Shown here: positions 34,545-47,727 of the stretch, piece after piece
How the letters are laid out: the number at the start of each line of letters is the position of its first letter
Numbering within the stretch: the stretch's first letter is position 1
Origin: Prochilodus magdalenae
Lineage: Eukaryota; Chordata; Actinopteri; Characiformes; Prochilodontidae
Direction: 5' to 3'
Length of the DNA stretch: 64,000 nucleotides
Assembly: GCA_024036415.1 (NCBI GenBank)
Contig: JAMWET010004985.1
Span: 254,602-318,601, forward strand
Translations under genes and position numbers: made by a program
The notes under the pieces: generated by a model
What the model saw: the letters and a program-made list of their open reading frames with translations, nothing else
Told to the model about the DNA's origin: nothing
Databases searched by the model: none

Positions 34545-35135
34545 CGAACAGACAACGAACAGACGGAGAAAGAGCTTCATTCCAGAAGCTATAAGACTTT
34601 TAAATGCTAATTAGTCGAAACCACTGCACCGACACTTTGAGGACACTTAGTCACTTTAAACACACTCTGCTGCTAAGATTTTAATCCCCTATTGATCCCA
34701 CAGTGGGTAAATTTAACCCATCCGTGAAGTGAAACACCCACATACACACTCACTAGTGAACACACACACACTAGGGGGCAGTGAGCACACTTACCCGGAG
34801 CGGTAGACAGCCCTATCCATGGCACCTGGGGAGCAGTTGGGGGTTAGGTGCCTTGCTCAAGGGCACCTCAGTCGTTACTGTCAGTTCAGGGAATCGAACC
34901 GGCGACCCTCCGGTCACAAGGCTGGTTCCCTAACCTCCAGCCCACGACTGCCTTACCATTTCCATTTCCTTGCTGCTCTTTCTCTCAATATTTTGTCTAT
35001 ATTTTTATATATTTATGTATATTTTGTTTATTTAAGTGCTGCTGTTTGGGTGTAACTGGGTCCTTGGGTACTACAATTTCATTCCACCCCATGTACCACA
35101 TGTGATGCGAATGACAAAGTCTCCTTGAATATTAA
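34545..35135 (+). mobile_element. LINE 3' end split by a SINE
   Basis: A broken frame reads EQTTNRRRKSFIPEAIRLLN, typical of the last residues of fish LINE ORF2. After the SINE (34680-34952) a T-rich tail continues to caatttcattccacc and gcgaatgacaaagtctcctt. The class beyond non-LTR element is not assigned. Confidence 0.65.
34680..34952 (-). mobile_element. tRNA-derived SINE, family A
   Basis: Nearly identical in layout to 3670-3945: tail ttgatcccacagtggg, two copies of the cactagtgaac/ctagggggcag block and, on the minus strand, the B box ggttcgattccc with the tRNA-like head at the right end. Confidence 0.88.
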
Positions 35136-35979
35136 ATACATAGTATATCAATCAGTCTATGAATAGAACACGTTCAGTACATTCATCACGAGTGCAAAGT
35201 AGTATACTTCATTTAGGAATATTCATGCTTAGACTGCATGCTTAAGAAAACGCCCCCACTGATGTTCCGCTCTATTCCATGATAGTGACCTTGTTTCAGC
35301 TCACATCACTTTGTTTCATCAGGTTTTGGGTTTTTTCCTCTATGCGTATCAGTTTTAGTGCAGGCACTGCACGCTCTGAAAAGCTGATAACCTGCAGATT
35401 ACCGCAAAAAAAAAAAAAAACCCTCTTTGCAGATCCTTGGTGGTTATATTTGGCTTCTGCTTTGCATATCTGCGCAGTTTACAAGCAGTCGTATCACGGA
35501 TCTTTCTGGGACTTCCAGATCTTGTCTCTACCTCAGTCTTACCTCCATTCTTGAATTCTGTTTGAGAATCCCAAAGAAGAAGTCTTTACATATCTTTCCA
35601 TAACCATTCCCACATTGTATTGATTAGTCATCCTTATTTTTACAAATGTTTGTTTATTATGAAGTAGGATCTGATGTTTAGGACTGTATTCACTTGGGCC
35701 TAATGTAAAGGCAGTTTAAACATACATGTGATTTAATAGGACAGCTTTCCAGACATTTGGATCCATCAAAGCCAGAAATAAAGGAATTATACAATCAAAT
35801 CTGCAACAACAATCTTCAGGACCAGTCACAGGTTTAAACACACCCAAGTAAATAGATGTGGATGGGTGGTCTTAAAGTTTCTACTGGCTTACACTTAACA
35901 GCTCCAACTGATGAGAGTCTGAAACAGTACATATCCTGATGTACCACATATACTGTTGATGGAGCACAGTATGATATTA
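35136..35979. other. non-coding with a poly(A) run
   Basis: Sixteen A at about 35406-35421. No gene or repeat family recognised. Confidence 0.45.
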
Positions 35980-36050
35980 CCCCATATCTCCACCTCTAAT
36001 ATATAGCTATATTTGTTATCTGTGCATTATCTTTCAAATAACTGTGCAAT

Positions 36051-36594
36051 TGTTAGGCAAAAGACTTCGAGACCGACGTGTGCAGAATTAAAAAAACAGG
36101 AACGGTTTATTTACAACCAGGCAATCTCAGCAAGCACCAGTAAACAGCGAAACAATGGGAGAAGCTACATCAGAGTCAGAGACAGGCGGAGGTCAGAACC
36201 AGGTAGTACAAGCAGCGAGGGCAAACAGGTTTAAAGGGGAAGACCGAAGAGAGAAAGCAGAGATTCAAACCGGGGAGTCAGAGCACGAGCAAAAGGGATA
36301 AGGCGAAAGAGTAGTGGAGGAACGAAGGAGGTCGGAAACCAGAATAAGACACTACGAGACCAAAAACCACTCAGGACTGCTAAACAATGTTTGGCAAACC
36401 TTTGCAGGGAACCCGCCTGAAACCCAGCCTTAAATACAGACAGTAATTAAACACAGCTGGAGTTAAAACTCGGACGATCTAGAGCGAATCACGGAGTCCG
36501 AACGGGGGCGCATAGACATGACGTCATCGAGCGTGGCCTTCTGGGAAGTGGAGTCCCGAAGAGCGGAGAAGCCGGGGGACGCGGAGGCATGACA
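36051..36594 (-). mobile_element. solo LTR (copy 2)
   Basis: 544 bp, flanked by a perfect 5-bp duplication gcaat (36046-36050 and 36595-36599). On the minus strand it starts TGTCATGCC and ends CCTAACA, so it has TG...CA ends. It carries a cgatgacgtcatgtct CRE-like site and an AATAAA before its 3' end. It interrupts a LINE-like tail. Same family as 17587-18072 but younger and more complete. Confidence 0.93.
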
Positions 36595-36599
36595 GCAAT

Positions 36600-36812
36600 A
36601 TATATCTGTGCAATTGCACACGTAAATTTGTATAGTTTCTTACTGTGTTTTATTGTGATTTTTTTATTTTCTGTAATTTCATATTTTGTATTCTATATAA
36701 CTTGCACTCTTGTCTACCTCTCGTTCAGTATCTGTTCTGCTGCTATTCTGCTGTACCGACACAAATTTCCCCATGTGGGATACAAAAATCGTATCTTATC
36801 TTATCTTATTCC
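36600..36812 (+). mobile_element. LINE-like 3' tail downstream of the LTR
   Basis: T-rich text ends aatttccccatgtgggatac and a short TCTTA repeat (atcttatcttatcttatt), a typical simple-repeat terminus of fish non-LTR elements. The part before the LTR starts near 35980. Confidence 0.6.
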
Positions 36813-37112
36813 TTATTCCAGTTCTATGTTTCCAGTTTAGTGAATATTTAGAATTGCTTCAAACCTGCTTAGAAAAATATCTTGTTCTATCAGCCTCCAC
36901 CGCAGGTTAAGAAAGCTTTGCGCTCCTGTAAAGTTCCATTTTGGATGGTTTTTAAGGTGGACTGTGTAATTCCACTAGTGCTGTTTTATAGTATGATGTT
37001 TCACTTTTATTCTAAAGTAAAACATTAAGCTAGAAATAAGGGAACCTTCTATGAGTAGCCGTGTATAAACTATTGACTGGTACTATAAATGTAAATATAT
37101 GTAATTCTGTAG

Positions 37113-37440
37113 TTGGGTGGCATGATGGTATAGTGGGTAGTGCTGTTAGAGCACTGCAAGAAGGGCCTGGGATGCTTCCCCGGCTGGGGCATCCAGAGTG
37201 CTTCATGCATGGGGTTTCCATGTTCTCCCTGGGTCCGTGTGGGTTTCCTTTGGCTGCTACATAGTCCAAAGACATCCAGTCGGGTGAACTGGAGATGCTT
37301 AATTGCCCCCCCTAGGTGTAATTGTGTGTGTGTGTCTGCCCTGTAATGGACTAGTGGCCTGTCCAGGGTGTTTCGTGCCTTCCACACAATATGTGCTGGG
37401 CCCCTGCGACCCAGATGGGTAAGCGGCTTAGATGATGAAT
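37113..37440 (+). mobile_element. tRNA-derived SINE, family D
   Basis: It starts gggtggcatgatggtatagt (A-box-like), has a degenerate B box near 37175, then gtttccatgttctccctggg, tccaaagacatccag and a gatgatgaatgaat tail. This is the widespread fish SINE with the tccaaagacatgcag motif. Confidence 0.88.
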
Positions 37441-37699
37441 GAATTCTGCAGGTGCTTTACTCTTTTATTACTTAGACATGTAGTAGAACATGCAGTTTGT
37501 TGGGAGCTGCACGAACGTTTGCATGCAGCTGATTGTGCTTGGAAAGGTTGTCAAAGAAGAGAGGAAATGTGCAATGGAAAAATGCTGACTTGCAGTTTTG
37601 TTTTTTTTGGGGGGTTGTCTAAACACAGTTCCTGAATTGGCACAGAATTCACATTTCCAGACCCTTACCCCCGAAACGCTTCCTGCAGCCGTTTCTCTA

Positions 37700-38050
37700 A
37701 AATAGTTAATCGCATACATGTCTGACAAGGTCACTCCAAAACCTTGATCCTGTGGTCTGTGCGCTCGCTTTACATCATTGTCCTGCTGGAAGATCAAGCC
37801 ATGACTCAGCCTTAGCCTTCTGGCAGAAGTAACTAGATTTCGGATCTCCTGGTATCGGTATTTGATTCCATTATGACATATATCCTGACAAGATTGTCCA
37901 GGCCTTTGGAATCGGAACAGCTAACTGCATCATCACATATCCGGCACCATACGTTACTGAGGAAGAGTTCTGGTTTCACTATTTCTGGCTCATCTGATCA
38001 TAAATAAGAAGGAAGGAAGGAGTTGCATAACTTTCCAGCATTAAATCTGA
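37700..38050 (-). mobile_element. Tc1-like relic
   Basis: The minus strand encodes IFQQDNDVKRAHRPQ near 37765, matching the QQDNDPKHT box of Tc1 transposases, among several stops. Confidence 0.6.
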
Positions 38051-39252
38051 AGACAACTTTTCTGCACCTTGCCCCTGGGAAAGTTAGTCCCATACAATAC
38101 AACAACAACAACAAAAATTTAAATAAAATAAAATCAATAATAATAATTTCTTTCCTGAACTGCAAATAAAAAATATTCTCGTTTATTTGCTTGTTTTTTG
38201 CTTTTTGTTTTCATAAAATATTCCTGGCCCATAACAGTAGGCTATTTCAGAAAATTATTAATCCTATTCACAGTTATGCTAGTATGCTAGTTATTTTCCA
38301 AGCAGGGTTGTAGTACTGACATCATCTGATGCTACATATACTGTCTGTATAACTCTATTATCTGTATTATGCTGTCTTCATGATCTGTGATAACTGGACC
38401 AATGGCAGCATGAACAAAGGAAACTCCAGGGGCCCAAGTACTGACCCTTGTGGAACATCACAAACACGTTTATCATGCTTTTTGAAGATTAAGACTAACA
38501 ACATGTCGGGCCTCATTCACCAACCATTCATAGGAAGAAATTACATCTTAAACATATTATCTAAACATATGCAAGAGCACAGTTCTGAAGTTTAAGACTT
38601 CAGACTGACTTTCTCTTCATAACATATTTAATAAAAATATATATATTAGATATTGCTGAATGAGGTTCATACATACACAAGATTTAATTGTAAGATTATT
38701 TTTTAACCGTGATTAAACAACTGTATTTTGTAACTTAGCTTTTCCATAAAACATCAACGTTATTTTAGGGGCATGTGGTTAATCAGCCACATATATACAA
38801 TACTACCCTAAATAAATTTGTGACTTGGGTAGAATTCTGTTTTACTCATAGAATAGACCTGATTCTAGTTAGCAGAGAGAACATATGAACTACAGTTCCA
38901 GTAATGTTCATCAAAAACATGCAAACACATGCAAAACAGCACATGCAAATTACTTTTTAAAAAAAACAATATTGACCAGACCTAGACGGCTGATGACATC
39001 ACCCCATATATAGTGACGTGAGGTTACTTGGCCGACGTGCAGCAACTCTGTTTTCCTATTCCGAAAATACAGAACATACAACGTATAACAACAACGCCAT
39101 GCTATGTCAGTTATTATCTGTAATGATACTCGGCTGTGGAGAGAAATTGAAATGGCTAAGTAAAAATGTAAGGTTTATTTCGATGTTTTAAAAGTAGCAG
39201 ATGTTTTTATGCATCAAATCATCCATCAACATGGTGAGGCAATATGCCGTTA
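38051..39252. other. non-coding, nothing recognised
   Basis: Very AT-rich, including an AAC/AAT run near 38100-38150. Confidence 0.45.
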
Positions 39253-39370
39253 AATAGCTTGCAATCTCAGAGTCATAACGATTGTGTGGTCTGATATTCA
39301 CAGCAGTTATGATCACCTCATTTGCAAATAAGCGCAGTAAAAGCAAGCCCTAGCATATTTGCAAGATAAA
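39253..39370 (+). repeat. repeat pair with 41029-41156
   Basis: Both copies share agcttgcaatctcag, cagcagttatgatca, and then catttgcaaataagcgcagt followed by tagcatatttgcaagata. A dispersed family not otherwise identified. Confidence 0.75.
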
Positions 39371-39429
39371 ATTATCAGTCAGCAATCCATACAATTATTG
39401 CGACTGCTTGGAAATAAGTCTCCTCAGTT

Positions 39430-40110
39430 TTAACTTTCAAATGATCCAGAGAGCAAAATTGTTCTGGCCCAAATCTGGCCCAATTGCCACATGGATGGAC
39501 GGAACCTAGGGGCGGACCACTTTTTGCAATTGCAAGATGTGGTCCATATACACATCAGGTTGGTACCACACCTCAGTCAAAAGTAGGCAACGCTGCTGTA
39601 TCCCTGCCAGAAGTGGCCGAGATCTGTTTTTGAAACATGTGGGTCATCAAACCTTTAATACATATGGTCCATATTTGGCTCACATGCAGTTTGTCAGCAG
39701 CCAAAGCTGCCATATCTGTGCCAGAAATGGGCCACATCTGTTTAGGAACATGTGTGCCACATGATTTTTTTTATATGCTGGCCACATTGCCACATGGATT
39801 GACACCACTTGGGGCGGATCACAGCCAATTGCAAGGTGTGTACCTTTAGGCTAGTTCCATGCCTCGGCCAAAAGTTGGCAACATTGCCGTGTCCCTGCCA
39901 GTGAGAGTTCCAGATCAGTTTGCCAGTAGGAGCAGGTGGGACCAGACAGTTAGAGGACATGCACCCTATGCTCACTGCATATTGCCAGTGCAGACAGTGG
40001 GCCAGCAGTGCCATATCTTTCCCAAAGTGGTTCACGTCTGCATGCTATCTGGGGAGCCAGCTCATAACAGCAGCCCAAAGTATTATTTGGATATGTCATT
40101 ACAGACAAAA
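39430..40110. repeat. degenerate ccagat/gccaca repeat block
   Basis: Words such as tgccagaagtggccgagatc, ccagaaatgggccacatctg and ccaaaagttggcaacattgc recur irregularly. A block around 39485 (gccacatggatggac) returns near 39790. This resembles a common fish repeat built from ggccagatctgg-like units. Confidence 0.6.
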
Positions 40111-43014
40111 ATTTGGAAAAAGTACCGTGGTTAAGTACCGGTTAAGTACAAGGTGGTCCAACTTATTGGATATTAGCTAATCTCTAAAGTAGATCTCCTG
40201 GAAAAAGACCCAACACCTCTTCCACAGCTGAACAATGAGGCATCCATTTTAGACAACTGCTCCAACTCCTGGTTGCACGGGCTATTGGGTGCTACATTGC
40301 ATTCACTTCTATTGTTCCTATTTATAAACAAATCAAGATGCTAGCATGACATGCATGCAGACATCGGGATATCTGTTCAGCCTAAACACTGCCTGTGGGT
40401 TTATGAAGTCCTGCATTTGACTGCTACTGTTCGTTAACAACTTTAGCATTGTAGCTCCAGTTATATGCTAGGACAGGCACATTTAGACTCCAGACTCTGG
40501 CTGCTCAACTACATAGCTAGCTACATTGCTTGTAGCTAGTTTTCAGAGAGGCTTTTTAACCCTACCATGCAAACCAAAGTTACTTGTACACACGGCTGAG
40601 ATCAGATATGTAAAAACATGCAACAATGCTAGTAGGTGAATAAGCAAAACTCCTTCGCATGCACCTATGACTGGCAACTTAATGCCAACAAAAGTCATTT
40701 CAGTGACAGCCGAACTGGTAGGATGTGGTAGGAAGTCCCACTTTCTGATGGTAGTAACGAAAAAGAGGATTGAGGGTTTTAGGGGGACATCACACAGGGG
40801 AACAGAGTGTATCTGTGTAATAGAGTGGAGCGGCAACCAACCAAGGATTGGTATATTTTGAGATAGGTGACCCCCTATCTCTCAACTCAGCATCCAGCTC
40901 TGTACATTTCACTGCATGGGAGAAGGCATTGGCTATAGACAAAGGGCTCTGCAGCCTACCTCCGCTCTGCTACACAACAATCCTGACTTTTTTTGTATCT
41001 CAAATCGTCCAGCAATACCGAGATTGCAAACAGCTTGCAATCTCAGGATTGGAAACCCATAAACCATCGTATGGCCCTTTATTCCCAGCAGTTATGATCA
41101 TCTCATTTGCAAATAAGCGCAGTGCAAGCAAACGCTAGCATATTTGCAAGATAAGCTAACTAGCATAGTTAGCTTATCACGCTTATCAAGTAGGTTGTTG
41201 GACATAAGCTACATGTTAGAGACACAAACTGCATCAGGGAAAGTCTCAAACCGGCGCTGTAGCCTGTTTAAGGTGGTTATAATAGCTGAAATGAAAAAAA
41301 AAAGTAGAATTAGACTTTATGCCTGGTCTTAATTTACCTTACCTAGCGTTTAAACATTACGTCTATAAAGATACGACTGATTTAGTTTACAGCCAGACAT
41401 TAGCATAGCTTCTCAAACAAGCCTTACAATTGGTCAGTTGTAACTTTCTGGGAAAACAAACAGCTTAGAGCGGCATAAATTGGTCTATGCTGGTTTATAC
41501 TGGTCTGTTGCAGGTTTAGCTGGTGACCCAGTATGACTGTGAAGACAGGCTGGATTTGAGGGGTACTTATTTCTGGGTTTTCAGGTTATTGGTTGTGCTG
41601 TTCCTGGGTTTTTATGCATATCACTGTCACTGCTAAACTGGGAGTTGTCCACCATCCAAAACTGATCACTGATAAATGATTAGAGAACGGCTAATATACA
41701 GCAAAGTTGTGTACCTGCAGATAATAGAACAGTCGGTGCTCTAAAAGTGTCCAGTGGAGTCTGTCAGATAAGTGTGGAGGTTTCTCATGAAGTAAAACAG
41801 TTTTAAAAACATAAGGATTGAGTCAGAGGACCGTGCTCTAGGCATCTATTTACACATAAGCACACCATGACCACTCTTTCCTGTGTTATGCAATAGGATG
41901 GGAAGTGAATTGCACACTGAAGTTACTGTAAGGTTACAGAGAAAAAGAGGACCTGAAAACTATACAGGCATGTAACCAGGGCAACAGGTCACTGCATGCA
42001 CTGTGAAGTCTGACCAAACACTTGGACAACATCAACAATAAACAAAAAGCAACACCCAGCTAGCACGGTATCAGCATGCTCTCATTTTTCATTTCCTGAA
42101 TGGCCTGAGGTCCAAACGGATTTCATGCAGAGCAGCTAGCACTGACTAGCCTACAGGATTAGCACAACATGAAACGTTATACTAGTAATCTGAACATACT
42201 TATCATGTTCCCTCATTGCAAGACAATAGCAAGCCGATGGTTGGCTCACGATTGGCAAAGCTGGCCGTCCACTGATGTTTTGCTTTTGCATTTCCCACCA
42301 TTGGTTTTACATTTTTTCCCATTTATGAATTTATCTTTCCACATGTAGTACAGTGTCAGCAACAACATTTCTGTTTTATATAAGGTGTGGACATCATTTT
42401 GTTTTCTGCCAGTTGATTGTAATATTTGTCCTGGTTCACTCAATCAGTCACCTTCCAAGCCACTTCATTTCAGTGACTGGACTGAACACACACACACAAT
42501 ATCATCTTTTAAATCTGTCTACACATAAACCTAAGGAGTACAATGTTTACATTTATACCAAAATGGACATAACCGCTGCTAAAATAATGTTCACCTATAA
42601 AAAATGGACATAACTGCTCTTTACTGTCCCCTCTCCGTCTTTTTGTTTTGCTTGTTTCGTATATTGTAAATTGTCTTGTGTATTTATTGTATTTATTGTT
42701 CTATGTAGCGCCTTGGTCCTGCTGTTTTGTTCAGCGAGGTGCCAAACTTGTCAAGCCAGTGGACCGACATATGCTTGCTATATGTCAATCAGTGGTGAGC
42801 TTTCAGGGTTGATTGCGGCCATAGGGATTTCCAGTTGAACTTTCCTCTCGTACGAACGACCATGGCCCCTTTGGGGGAAAACAAACCCAGTCAGCAGAGT
42901 GCCAGCAGCAAATTAGGAATACTTCACTTCGAGCTACAGTATCACATCTGACAATAAAAGAACCCGGTTTATTATTTTCTTCAGTTGCCCTACAGAACTG
43001 CATAACATGACGAA
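40111..43014. other. non-coding, mostly unrecognised
   Basis: It holds the second repeat copy at 41029-41156 and a tggtttatactggtct-type repeat at 41480-41540. No gene is supported. The T-rich end at 42640-42700 resembles a 3' untranslated tail. Confidence 0.4.
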
Positions 43015-44060
43015 TAACATGTTAACCAAGCCAGAATCCTCCTTTAGGTAGCATAGCTAGCTTTGCTAGTTAGCCAGTTTTAGCTGAAGTATTAGCTAAC
43101 TAGGTTAACTTGTTAAATACATTTTTCTTTACTTCGCAAAGAGTGAAAGATGCTACTGAATCACATAGTATGACAAGTAACCCAGCCAGAATTGTCCTTT
43201 AGGTAACAAAGCTAGCTATGCTAGTTAGTCTATTTTATCTGAAGTATTAGCTAACTAGGTAAACTTGTTAAATTCATTTTTCTTTATTTCCCCAAAAAGC
43301 GAAAATACTACTGAATCACATAGTATGACAAGTAACCCAGCCAGAGTTCTCCTTTAGATAGCATAGCTAGCTTTGTTAGTTAGCCTGTTTTAGCTGAAGT
43401 ATTAGCTAACTATGTAAACTTGTTAAATTCATTTTTCTTTACTTCCCCAAAGAGCGAAAGATGCTACTGAACCACATAGTATGACAAGTAACCCAGCCAG
43501 AATTCTCCTTTAAGTAGCATAGCTAGCTTTGCTAGTTTGCCAGTTTTAGCTGAAGTATTAGCTAACTATGTTAACTCGTTAAATTAATTTATCTTTACTT
43601 CCCAAAGAGCAAAAGATGCTACTGAACCACATAGTACTACAAGTAACCCAGCCAGAATTCTCCTTTAGGTAGCATAGCTAGCTTTGCTAGTTAGCCAGTT
43701 TTAGCTGAAGTATTAGCTAACTATGTTAACTTGTTAAATTCATTTATCTTTACTTCCCAAAGAGCGAAGGACGCTACAGAACCACAAAGTATGACAAGTA
43801 ACATGTTAACCCAGCCAGAATTCTCCTTTAGGTAGCATAGTTAGCTTTGTTAGCTGGCCAGGTTTAGCTGCAGCATTAGCTAGCTCTGATAACATGTAAT
43901 ATTTTCTTTACTTGCCCAAAGAGCAAAAAATGCTACATAACTACGTAATATGGCAAATAAGATGTTAACTCTAGCCAGAAAACTCCTTTGGGTAAAACGG
44001 CTAGCTTTGTTAGCTTTTAGCTGCAGCACTGTTAGCTATGTTCACTTATTAAATTCAGCT
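43015..44060. repeat. 155-bp tandem repeat, 7 units
   Basis: The motif ccagaattctcctttaggta starts at 43031, 43186, 43341, 43497, 43652, 43815 and 43975. Five units are exactly or nearly 155 bp; the last two carry small insertions (acatgtta) and are more diverged. Each unit includes gctagctttgctagttagcc and gaagtattagctaacta. Confidence 0.95.
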
Positions 44061-44925
44061 ATTTATTACGTTTGGATACACGGTCAGCGGAGTAGTTTGC
44101 ATATTAAAATTATTTTTTTATTAGCATATCAACTGATAACAGTGCTATTCTCTTGCTTGCATTAAATAGGGATAAATGCAGGCCAGACTTAAGTAAAGTA
44201 CTTGGTGCTCTTTCAACAGGAAAGGAACGTTCTGCTAGACAAATACATAAAAATGTCTGTTGCTTGGTCCCCTCTGTTTTAACATTAACACGCCATTATT
44301 TATCTGAGAGAAAACAGAACAGCCCTCAGAAAGTGAAAATAAAAGCCACATTTACTCAGAATTGACATTCACAGCGTCATTCAGAGAGACGGCAGTTGAT
44401 GCATTAACCCCCCCTCACTTCTGAACCAGTCTGGCTGAGCGTCCCACCTGTGTGTGAACACACATAGAGAGACACACACTCTCAGACAGAGCCACAGGTT
44501 CCCACAGCATTCACGTGCACGGCAACACCAGGCTTTCCTATCAGCTCTCGTGAACAAGGCCGCCTTTCAGTGGCTCATCCAGCTGCACATGCCCCGCACA
44601 CACTGGCTCACTGTTAGGGACAGGGGACAGGGAAACACAGATAAAAAAAGGACTAAAGAGGAAAGGTGGAGTGAAAAGAAGAGAAGGCCTGTGAGATGCA
44701 GTGCGGGAGAGAAGAGAGAAAGCGCTAATGGAGCAAGTAGAGGCAAGCTGTGGTTGCTCAACGCGCTGTAATGTAAAGTAGGCCCCAAGGCTCAGCTCGT
44801 CTACCTCTGTCCGCAAGGCTTGGGAAAAATGCACAGCAGCTTAAAGCGACAGTCTGCAAAAAAACAACTTACAAAGGTTTACCCATTAGGGCTCGGCCCT
44901 GGGGGGGGTACAAAAGCATGCACCG
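44061..44925. other. unique segment, GA-rich in the middle
   Basis: Frames of about 100 codons run on both strands at 44454-44834 and mirror one another. No domain visible, so no gene called. Confidence 0.4.
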
Positions 44926-45122
44926 TGGTTGGTGTAGCTCAGGGCATAACACCACTACCTGCCATGGAACCACTACCATATTTGGGAGACTGGGGTTTAA
45001 ATCCCGGTCTGGGTGACTACGTTGTGCTACACCAATAAGAGTCCTTGGGCAAGACTCCAAACCCTACATTGGCCTACCTGTAATATGGGTAACCTTGTAA
45101 GTCACTCTGAGTTAGGCGGCCA
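44926..45122 (+). mobile_element. tRNA-derived SINE, family B
   Basis: The A box tgtagctcaggg, a B-box-like ggggtttaaatccc, then ccaataagagtccttgggca and a tail gtaagtcactctgagtta. The same family as 12061-12262, opposite orientation. Confidence 0.85.
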
Positions 45123-45234
45123 ACTCCTGGCTGCAAGACATGAGCCTCAAACGCCTCAGTTTTGGGCTACAGGTCAGCTATAAGTGGGCAACTCTGCTGT
45201 ATCTCTGCCAGAACTGAACCAGATCTGTCCAGGA

Positions 45235-45400
45235 AAGCTCAATTCATCCACCACCTCCACCCTTACCCCAACATCTGCAGAAACTGTGTCAGTATATTTA
45301 AGCTGCATGGGATGGGTTACAGCAGGACATCATTAGGAACCTCTACAACTCCATGCCGAGACGTCCGCCATGTTGCATTAGCCTCATGGACTAATTAGCT
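45235..45400 (+). mobile_element. Tc1 deletion-derivative, 3' fragment
   Basis: The sequence cacctccacccttacccc, then gtatatttaagctgcatggg and gaacctctacaactccatgc, matches the tail of the 32440 and 51280 copies. Confidence 0.75.
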
Positions 45401-45794
45401 GAAGCAAAATGTCCAAATCATCGAACACTTACCTTGACCCTTGTTGTGTTGTTGAGTCATTTCAAATACACTGTGGTTTGTATCACTGTATGACACACTT
45501 TTATCTGGAACAAAGAAAAGAAAACTCAAGATAAGAGCCGCTGTTTTTAGCTATCCAACACATTTTTGTCCATGTGTATGGATAACATCCCATGATACGG
45601 TGTCAGAAACCTCATCAGAATCTTTATTTAAAATTACTGAACAACTGACTGATGATTTCGGAATGCATGGCCAGTATAAGCTTCCAATAGCGACATTAGC
45701 CTTGGTAGCTGCAGTGCTAAAGCTAAAGATGTATACTGTAGACTCCAAGCATGCATGGACTGATCAATCATTATAAAAAGCCCTTTAATGCATG

Positions 45795-45795
<1 letters not shown>

Positions 45796-45863
<68 letters not shown>
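45796..45863. repeat. (GATA)17 microsatellite
   Basis: Uninterrupted GATA units. Confidence 0.97.
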
Positions 45864-46185
45864 TAAGATATGACCTACCTGTTTCCTGACCTGCTGGCTG
45901 GCCGGTGCTGGAGGTGGTTCTCCAGGACTACTATGTTCAGTAGAAATCCTATCTTTTTATTCTATTTTGATGCCACCCTGGTGTCCGGGGTGGGCTAGAA
46001 CCCCACCCCAACAATCTGGAGATGAATGGCACTACCATCAACTTGAAGGCGGAACAGTGTCAATGTGCCTCAGGGACTCTGCTCAGACTTCGTGATGATG
46101 CCAGGACAGTGGTTTGCACCCATGGATGCATTGAGGCATTTGGAAAGCGTCACTGCTGTTGCCGTGGTGCACATGTGGAGGGGGT

Positions 46186-46250
46186 AGTTGTGAGCTGGAG
46201 GTTAGGGAACCAGCTATGTGACCAGAGGTTTTGGCGGTTTGATTCCCAGA
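46186..46250 (+). mobile_element. partial SINE, family A head
   Basis: The sequence gtgagctggaggttagggaa and ccagctatgtgaccagaggt, then cggtttgattccc, equals the tRNA-like head of the family A SINEs. The body is absent. Confidence 0.75.
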
Positions 46251-46585
46251 AATGACAGAACATGACTGAAGCAAGGTATCCAACCCTTGTCTGCTTCCTT
46301 TCACCCATGACTCTGGGTGTTCACTATCCCCTAATATGTGTGCTTCACTAACCAATGGGTTAAACTTGGAAGACACATTCCTCTATGTGCAAGCACCATT
46401 GGAAAATGGTTCTGAATTCTCATTCTAATGTGTGTTATTATTTCCTGGTGCTGTGTTCAACAAGAGCATTCACTAAAGGCGGTATGATTCCCATGTTTTA
46501 TTCCAAACCTCTTTCATAGTATTAACGTCCAAAAAACCTTGTATTTAAAATCCGGTTAAATCTGCCCCTGAAAGGTTTTCTGATA

Positions 46586-46705
46586 CATATTGCCCATATC
46601 AGTCTAAATGTGTCATCATGTATGGTTCATGGTAACCTTTATCTTCCTTCCCAATAACGCTGCAATCCCACACTTCCATCTGGGTGTAAAGTATTCTGTT
46701 GAGGT
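46586..46705. repeat. repeat shared with 32901-33030
   Basis: See the other copy. The conserved core is acctttatcttccttccc. Confidence 0.6.
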
Positions 46706-46968
46706 GCTGGGAAATAAAACGGGAAAAGAAGAAACAACGGTTATGAGCCTTTCTTCCATGCTTAGCTCCAAACTGCTGAGAACTGGAACGAAATGCTGGT
46801 AGGAACAAAGGAGAGCAGAAGCTGACCTCTGACCCCTATGTCTACCACTGATGTGAATTTCACACTTTTTTGCCGTTTCATAATTCATTTGCTTAAAGTT
46901 GGGGAAATCTCAACTAGATTTTTCGCTCTGAAGCTTGTCACTAAATCGTGGCTACAAATTACGCACTC

Positions 46969-47727
46969 CAGTGGTGGACAGTAACAAAGTACATGTAATT
47001 AATTACTAATGTACTTAAGTAGTTTTACTGTGTATCTGTACTTTACTGAAGTATTTCCATTTTGGATGACTGTTTACTCCACTAACTCAGTTGTTCCTTT
47101 CGGTTTAGGCATACGTAAAAACGTAGCATGTCAAAACGAAACAAGCTTATTCATGGATTCCTTGGCATCCATGGAAATGTCCATTTTAGGCCTGGACTGC
47201 ATCAAAGACCACCCGGACGAGAGCAGGTAAAGCAGGATGGGGTTAGTAAACAGATCAAACATATTGTTCCTGACTTCAGGTTAAATAGACACAATATAGA
47301 AACACATACACATGACGTCGTGACTGGCGAGTGGCTTTTATGAATGTTTATAAATTTAATTTTCCTTTTATATTAAACTATTTTGGGCTACTTTACGTTC
47401 ATGAACAGAGACCTACCGATACAGTACAGTAAAATAAAACTCATTAGTGAAGCTGCTTAATGCTGTTTAAAGTAAGCCCTTATTAAACTTTAACGTTTAA
47501 CTTAAGTTGCAAATAAATCTTAAACCAAAACCTTGATTGATTTCAAACCAGATTAAATCATGCTCCTGTTACTCTCCGTACTTAAGTACAGCTGAAGGTA
47601 CATACTTTAGTACTGTGACTCCAGTGGAGGTCTAAAGGGAGGAACTTCTACTGACACTGGAGGACTATTTTACCATGGCTGTCTCTACGTTAACTCAGGT
47701 ACATGGTGATTACTTCGTCCACCGCTG
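46969..47727 (+). mobile_element. hAT-like non-autonomous element (copy 2)
   Basis: It starts cagtggtggacagtaacaaa and ends cttcgtccaccgctg. It shares the internal acaagcttattcatggattc block and the gttaaatagacacaatatag block with copy 1, but lacks the SINE. Flanking 8-mers differ, so the target duplication is lost. Confidence 0.82.
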
